64,000 nt of DNA, from contig MU130379.1 in NCBI GenBank assembly GCA_015039465.1, positions 1,049,270 through 1,113,269 of the forward strand, in the 5' to 3' direction. Shown in pieces: positions 58,960 to 64,000 of the stretch. The stretch's first letter is position 1, and each line of letters starts with the position of its first letter. A model generated the notes under the pieces. It made no database searches. It was not told the DNA's origin and saw only the letters and a program-made list of their open reading frames with translations. The DNA comes from Phlegmacium glaucopus. Taxonomy: Eukaryota; Basidiomycota; Agaricomycetes; Agaricales; Cortinariaceae. A program made the translations under genes and the position numbers.

Positions 58960-60159
58960 CTACTGATGGGTCCCGGTACTCCCTGCATCTTCTAACTCGA
59001 TTTCCGTTCTGTTGACTAAACCACACCATTCCAGCCAATCCATTCCTTGTTTGTGAACCATCATAAGCCCGAGCATGACAGGTAAATACCACAAACTGTG
59101 TTGGAAGACTGTCCTCGCTTCTTTCTCCCCACCACGTCGCCAAAACTGCCAGGCGGCTCTTACACAAACGAGGTTTGGTATAAAAGCAGAAAAAGCAAAC
59201 ATCCAAGTGGTAAGGCCAGAAAGTGGGAAGAGTAGTGAGCAGATAGGAACTAGCATAATAGCATGTCGAAGAGATACCAATGCATTTTTTGCAGGGGAAA
59301 AGACAGATAGCATGTGATATCCTGCTTGTGCGTATGAATCGCGTACGAGGTATGACAAGGAGTTGAAGTGGGGAAATTGCCAACTGAAAAGCAGCATGAA
59401 CAAGGCAAAGGGCGCAAGAGGGTTATCGACCACTATATCCAGAGGAAAGGAAGTGCCAGAAACCATGAAAGGAGGAAGAAATAATTCCACTGGGCAGATG
59501 GGAGTGGAAAGCAATTTTCCGCCGCAGGCAGTCCATCCCATAAGTGGTGGAAGTGCGCCTACAACTGCTCCAACCCACGTATTATAAACACTCTTCCTTT
59601 TCATCCATGTGTACAATCCAGCATATAGAGCAATGTTGGCCATTCCTAGATAGGCAGTGGCGGGGTTGACCATCGCGAACAATAATGCTGGGCCTGCAAT
59701 TCCGGAAGTAATGGCAAATCCAGCTGCATGCATCGGAGTAATAGCCCTACGGACGAGCGGTCTCGTCCGTGTTCTAGCCATCTGCGCGTCAAAGGGAACT
59801 TCCTGGATTTGATTAAGGGTATTGGCAGAAGCAGCGCAAAGTGCAGTGCCAACCGCGGTGGAAATTAGCATTGGGAGGGTAGTTGGTAATGGAGAAAGTG
59901 CAACGCTAGACATTGCAGTAAGAACAACGAGGACGGTAAGTCTTGATTTAGCGAGTTGAATGTATACTTTTAGAAGTCTGGGTGGAGTGAGTGCTTCGAC
60001 TGGTTTGAAGGAATTTAAAATGGTGGTTGAACGGGTGATGGATGGGTATTTGCTCGATGGACGTGGTTGAGAAAGCCATCGTGCATTATGATAGAAAAAG
60101 GAGGTGAAAGATGGATGTGATATGGAGGAGTATGGTCTTCGGCGAAGAATAGAGTTCAT
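58960..60159 (-). CDS. COX10: Haem O synthase Cox10 (protohaem IX farnesyltransferase)
   Basis: Inner-membrane UbiA-family prenyltransferase that makes haem O for cytochrome oxidase. One exon, 399 codons. The N-terminal 50 residues are Arg/Ser-rich (MNSILRRRPYSSISH), a mitochondrial presequence. The first Asp-rich prenyl-binding motif is in SANTLNQIQEVPFDAQMART with TRTRPLVRR after it; YNTWVGAVVGALPPLMGW is the second conserved loop; FSWQFPHFNSLSYLVRDSYA is diagnostic for haem O synthase. A Pro/Cys-rich insert around residues 210-240 lies between TMs. Head-to-head with U1-70K. Confidence 0.95.
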   Translation of the reverse strand: MNSILRRRPYSSISHPSFTSFFYHNARWLSQPRPSSKYPSITRSTTILNSFKPVEALTPPRLLKVYIQLAKSRLTVLVVLTAMSSVALSPLPTTLPMLISTAVGTALCAASANTLNQIQEVPFDAQMARTRTRPLVRRAITPMHAAGFAITSGIAGPALLFAMVNPATAYLGMANIALYAGLYTWMKRKSVYNTWVGAVVGALPPLMGWTACGGKLLSTPICPVELFLPPFMVSGTSFPLDIVVDNPLAPFALFMLLFSWQFPHFNSLSYLVRDSYAQAGYHMLSVFSPAKNALVSLRHAIMLVPICSLLFPLSGLTTWMFAFSAFIPNLVCVRAAWQFWRRGGEKEARTVFQHSLWYLPVMLGLMMVHKQGMDWLEWCGLVNRTEIELEDAGSTGTHQ

Positions 60160-60316
60160 TCTAAACCGATATCGTTGTCAGAATGTATACTCTTTATATG
60201 TGTAGCTCACCCTCCTCACTGTCAAATTCTAGTTATCAATTCAAGCGGAGTTTGAAAACAACTTGGTCACTCTCCAGTCAAGTAGCGCCCAACGTGTTGC
60301 ATATCTTCCAACTAAA

Positions 60317-61731
60317 ATGCCCGGAACACATCTTCTTCCGCCAAATCTTCTCAAGCTTTTTGCTCCACGTCCACCTCTCCCTTATTCTCGTCCAGTGGAC
60401 AGGGATATTGACCGAATTTATAACAAAAATGTTATGGGTGTTGCCCACATCCTTGCCCAACTCAAGGAAGCCAACACGGATTCCCTCATAACGGCCGGAA
60501 CTTCGGACGCTATGGAAGAAGGAGAAGAGCCTGTATTTACTCACGCAGAAGAAACTAAGCGACAAATACGACGTGAAGAACGCAAAGCCAAAAAAACTGA
60601 GGAATTCAAGACCGCGAAAGAAACCTGTGGGTTGACTTATAACTCTATCTTGCCGCCCAGAAATCTAACTTTCTTCATATAGATAAACCTGCTGATGATG
60701 CAGAGGCCGTTGGAGATCCATATAAGACTCTTTTCATTTCTCGTTTGGTGCTTGTCTTCATTTACTTTTACTCTTCTCATATTAAACGGAGGTCATACAG
60801 CATAAAACGGCAACAGAAACAGATCTGAGGCGCGAATTTGAGGGTTTTGGTACCATAGAACGTGTCCGTATCGTGCGGGACAAGAAAGGTCGCAGTCGTG
60901 GATATGCATTCATTGTATATGAACGGGAACGTGATATGAAAGGTTTGTGTTCAGTTCGCGCCATTGCATAATTATTGTTAACGTATATACACAGCCGCTT
61001 ACAAAGAATCCGACGGCTTACATATTATCGGCAAGAAAATTTTGGTTGATGTCGAACGGGGAAGGACGGTCCGAGGCTGGAAACCCCGCCGTCTTGGTGG
61101 CGGCCTTGGTGGTCGTCCTAAACGACTTGAGCCAACGCCAGCCGCCCCACCTTCGAGAGGTGGCTTCAGAGGTAGTTTTGGTGGGAGTAGCCGAGGTTTC
61201 AGCGATAGAGGTGGAGGTGGTTTCAGAGGTGGCCGTGGGGGATTCGGTGCTGGTCGCGGAAGCTTCGGTGGCGACAGAGGCAGTTTCGGAGGTGGTGACC
61301 GCAATGGTTATGATCGGGGAGGGTACGGTGATCGAGGTGGATTTGGCGGCGATCGGGGAGGCGGTGGATTCCGTGGTGGGTTCAATGGTAGTGAAGGTGG
61401 TTTGAGAGGTGGTTTCCGGGGGGGAAGAGACGACCATGTAGGAAGCGGTGGTTTCCGGTGGGCAGACATTTTCTTTTAACTTTTATACATTCTAATTTTT
61501 CTCAGAGGTGGACGTGGCGGCGGCATTGGATATCAAGGAAGTGGGGGTTTCAGCGACAATCAATCAAACGGTTATGGCCCCCAATCTAGTCCAAGTGGGT
61601 TTGGTGCCCCTCCTGCTGGAGAGTTTCCTGGGGCAGGGTTTGGAGGTAGTGGAAATTATCGTGGAGACCTAAAGCGCGAAGGTCCAGTTGGTGGGTATGA
61701 CGATAGGGATACCAAACGCCCACGATACTAG
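60317..61731 (+). CDS. SNP1: U1 snRNP 70-kDa protein
   Basis: Binds stem-loop I of U1 snRNA during 5' splice-site recognition. The start [20 protein letters not shown] matches the U1-70K N-terminus, followed by [11 protein letters not shown] and a charged helix ending [20 protein letters not shown]. The RRM has RNP2 LFISRL (split from [14 protein letters not shown] by an intron) and RNP1 [28 protein letters not shown] is the classic post-RRM block. The C-terminus is a long RGG/Gly-rich domain ([20 protein letters not shown] and on) and ends [10 protein letters not shown]. The Gly-rich DNA also makes long spurious open frames on the other strand. Confidence 0.95.
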
Positions 61732-62181
61732 GTATTGTTTAGATCTGGTGATGCCTTCGATCGAAGGTACATCGCATCTGCTGAGATTTTGTTTGACCCC
61801 ACCGTCAAACCATTGGATGGCTCGATTATTACGGTTGAAGTATCCATCAGGCTTGTTTTATTGTTTCTTTCTTTGCTGCTCAAATGATCGTAAGTATAAC
61901 CACCGGGATGCGGAAATCCTGCAGTCACGACCAAAATTTTCGAAATGCGGCATATGGAACCTGAAGCACTTTTAGATCATTTATTTACACTATCTGCCTT
62001 TTTGCACATGAATGGGTGATGGATATCTATCTCCCGAAACTGGTGATCAGAATAGCTGACTATCCCTTAGTGTATGTAACCTTCCCTTGACATTGAAATG
62101 CAGGTGGTAGATGGGAGTTATTGATATTTAGGCTACGTATAGTATTTGTCAGCCTTGTACAAGACATGATAAATGGGATTA
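61732..62181. other. Gap between U1-70K and the inverted-repeat element
   Basis: About 450 bases including the U1-70K 3' UTR. AT-rich; no ORF with family resemblance, no repeat. Confidence 0.5.
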
Positions 62182-62207
62182 CTAGTCTTGTTCTAGACTG
62201 GTGGCTG

Positions 62208-62372
62208 GTCCCTTCCTAAAGAGGAAACAAGAACCCAGAGGGTCTCCTCGATGGAGGGACTGGTATAACTGAGTTTGAATTAGTAGGCAATCCATTATCA
62301 GTCCGGCGATCAAGCGGCATCGTTTGTTGTTTCCTAATAGAGGCAACAACATCAGCGATTGTATTTTTGGAA
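62208..62372 (+). repeat. Left terminal inverted repeat
   Basis: About 165 bases starting GTCCCTTCCTAAAGAGGAAA and ending near GTATTTTTGGAA. By eye it matches the reverse complement of 63119-63295 at roughly 85-90%, with an 11-base insertion in the right copy. Confidence 0.9.
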
Positions 62373-62464
62373 CACACTCAGTCCTGCTCTGGTTAAGTCA
62401 TTCATACCTTTCACTCTTTGCTATCCTCTGTACTCTGCTTCAATACACCACCTTGTTGAATAAA

Positions 62465-62995
62465 ATGCCCTACCCTGCATCCTTTTCTGTTAGACCCCAG
62501 CATGCTCAGCCTGATGAAAATACTGGCTACAATACTCAACCAGCCTTTGTTATCCCTGGCAGCAAAGCAGTGGAACAAACTGCTAGATGCAAGAAATCCA
62601 TTCCTCATTTGGGACGTTTCACTTGCTAATGAATCTGATCTGGGTGCTCCTCAACGTCCACCGTGGAGCGATATCTGAACATGGCCCACTCACATACTAT
62701 TTCAATAGCCTCGAAAAATTTTGCCTAGCTTCTGGCAACACTTACACAAATCCTTGAAGGCCTTATTTTCAATGCATGGTGTGAGGAATGTGGCCCACCA
62801 TCCTTATCTGACTTTGCAAAAGCACATCCCAAGCCCAAGGACCTTATTTTGATAGCTCAATGTATTATCAAGAAATATGCCACACCAACTTCCAACATAC
62901 CAAAGTCTGATGCTCCCAAGAACGCAATGAAGTCTAAGAAGTCCAAAACATCCACCAACTCTGACTCAGAAGATGGGGTCAAGCAAACTAAATAG
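62465..62995 (+). pseudogene. Broken element-internal ORF
   Basis: From ATG 62465 the frame reads MPYPASFSVRPQHAQPDENT and continues to SIPHLGRF. It then needs frame changes near 62626, 62677 and 62730 to continue SLANESDLGAPQRPPWSDI, then LEGLIFNAWCEECGPPSLSD, FAKAHPKPKDLILIAQCII, ending DSEDGVKQTK and a stop at 62995. The segments read as one protein with shifted frames, so this is a decayed copy (introns could explain part). I recall similar short ORFs recurring in mushroom genomes but cannot name the family. Confidence 0.55.
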
Positions 62996-63118
62996 CTGTG
63001 TCAGAAGCTTTTCTCAGGAAGTCTAACCTCTTGTTCAGAGTTGGTATGTAGTCAATGGGTGCGGAAGCCATGGAACTTGATAGTAAGTGCAAGGGAGGAG
63101 GAGCAGGAAGTACAGGCA

Positions 63119-63295
63119 TTCCAAAAATACAACCACTAAAGTTAGAATTGATGTCGTTGCCTCTATTAGGAAACAACAAATGATGCTGCTTGATTGCTGG
63201 ACTGATAAGGGATTGCCTACTAATTCAAACTCAGTTTCACCAGGCCCTCTATCGAGGAAACCCTCTGGGTTCTTGTTTCCTCTTTAGGAAGGGAC
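63119..63295 (-). repeat. Right terminal inverted repeat
   Basis: Reverse-complement partner of the left arm. It ends with TTCCTCTTTAGGAAGGGAC on the plus strand. It carries about 11 extra bases (TTCTAACTTTA on the minus strand) relative to the left arm. Confidence 0.9.
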
Positions 63296-63317
63296 GGTCA
63301 TGAGGCTAGTCTTGTTC

Positions 63318-64000
63318 CTGCTGTATATGGTGATGTGAGAAATCATCACCATAACTGGTAGCCTGGTACCTGTTCCTAGTGGTCATCATGTGTTTTTGAA
63401 TTCCTGCAGGTAAGCAGGCCGGGTACAGACGGGTACAGGTACAGGTACAGAAATCTGTACCTGCCACCTACAAAACAAGCCATAGAACATCCAAAACGGA
63501 TGAGAATTGGTGGAGATATAGTGTTACATTCCGTTATATGTTACTCCGGTCCAGCTCCGTTGGAGTTGTCTCCGGTAGTCTGTACTCCGTTCCAGTACTT
63601 TCCCTTGTATCCGGATCTACTCTTCCTTCATCCAACTCCAAAACTTCTCCGTATCATTCCAGCTCTTCCAACATTACTCCAAACCCATTACCACATCTTT
63701 GCCATAACAACTATTTCTTTGTCATCACTTTCCCACTACCAGTCAGCACACCTGCTATGGATTATTCACCCAAGAATGCAGGACCTTCCGGGAGCAGACG
63801 CAGCACTTTATATTTATCTTTTATATTTTGGTTGCTATTCCTTTTATTATTTAAGTACTTGAAGCTTGTATGTATTCCTCAGTTTCAAATATCAACTTAG
63901 TTTCCCCCTCTTATTCTTCCTTTAAGTCCCTGCAACTTCCAGTTCCACTCCGTTCCATTCCTACTCCAAAATTAGGACACAAAGGTTGAGGGTAGTGCAG
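63318..64000. other. Right-edge low-complexity DNA
   Basis: No gene seen. 63430-63475 has repeats of GGTACA and its complement; 63540-64000 is C/T-rich with recurrent CTCCGTTCCA-like words. Open frames here reflect the skewed composition. The window ends inside this material, so a second mobile element cannot be excluded. Confidence 0.4.

Larger units (their letters stand above)
62182..63317. mobile_element. Non-autonomous terminal-inverted-repeat element (~1.1 kb)
   Basis: Two long inverted repeats (62208-62372 and 63119-63295) enclose about 750 bases. The 12-bp direct repeat CTAGTCTTGTTC sits directly outside both arms (62182-62193, 63306-63317) and may be the target-site duplication, although the outermost 10-15 bases of the two arms match poorly. 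No transposase is encoded. Long arms plus a 9-12 bp duplication recall Mutator-like or foldback elements; hAT (8 bp) and Tc1-mariner (TA) fit less well. The internal part holds a frame-shifted coding remnant. Confidence 0.75.

Noticed and set aside
61018..61437. Long minus-strand open frames opposite the U1-70K Gly-rich domain
   Set aside because: They are the complement of GGN/CGN-rich codons for the RGG domain (Pro- or Thr/Ser-rich shadow); no start context or motif supports a gene.
1..64000. CRISPR arrays, prokaryotic operons, phage or plasmid modules
   Set aside because: The gene content and spliceosomal introns are eukaryotic; no regularly spaced repeat array is present.
1..64000. A secondary-metabolite or effector gene cluster
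   Set aside because: No backbone synthase, P450, or run of secreted small proteins; neighbours are unrelated housekeeping genes.

Overview
The window is nuclear DNA of a filamentous fungus, most likely an Agaricomycete (mushroom-forming basidiomycete). Evidence: intron-rich genes with very short introns (mostly 45-60 bp, shortest 36 bp), intergenic gaps often under 150 bp, basidiomycete-type F-box/ankyrin and Zn2Cys6 genes, and a small transposon-like element at the right end. I rebuilt gene models by hand, joining exons so that reading phase and conserved family motifs were kept. I see about 34 protein-coding genes, no tRNA or rRNA gene, no CRISPR, and one clear non-autonomous terminal-inverted-repeat element.

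Layout. 1-5.7 kb: the 5' part of RIT1 (minus), an F-box/ankyrin gene, a decayed coding stretch, eIF1A and NOP15. 5.8-12.1 kb: a conserved unknown protein, CDC16 (APC/C) and a PHO84-type phosphate transporter. 12.1-14.3 kb: a gene-poor gap. 14.3-23 kb: MAF1, mitochondrial uS4m (NAM9), a small serine-palmitoyltransferase subunit, an SCP2 protein, MGM1/OPA1 and a DapA-family aldolase. 23.8-35.7 kb: TMS1/SERINC, an unknown repeat protein, a CobW/ZNG1-type GTPase, a J-domain protein, a Zn2Cys6 regulator and a Tvp38/TMEM41-type membrane protein. 36-45 kb: a SWI1/ARID subunit with long polyglutamine, an inositol-polyphosphate 5-phosphatase and YJU2B. 45.8-61.7 kb: sulfite oxidase, COX12, PRP18, JJJ1, TIM13, citrate synthase, TRM8, RRP41, nicotinate phosphoribosyltransferase, a ZNF830-like protein, COX10 and U1-70K. 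62-64 kb: the inverted-repeat element and low-complexity DNA.

Functionally this is a housekeeping region: RNA processing (NOP15, PRP18, YJU2B, U1-70K, RRP41, TRM8, RIT1), translation (eIF1A, NAM9, JJJ1), and mitochondria (MGM1, TIM13, COX10, COX12, citrate synthase, NAM9). There is no operon or co-regulated cluster. The recurrent layout is the divergent pair: eleven or so head-to-head pairs have start codons only 33-160 bp apart, so they must share short bidirectional promoters.

Most notable: an 8-nt exon in COX12 and a 12-nt exon in eIF1A; four well-supported GC-AG introns; an RRP41 gene whose start codon is the last codon of its first exon; a 525-aa unknown protein with about four and a half tandem 40-residue repeats; and the terminal element with 165-bp inverted repeats and a candidate 12-bp target duplication. 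I found no convincing new multi-gene system. All homology calls are from memory of protein families, without a database search.
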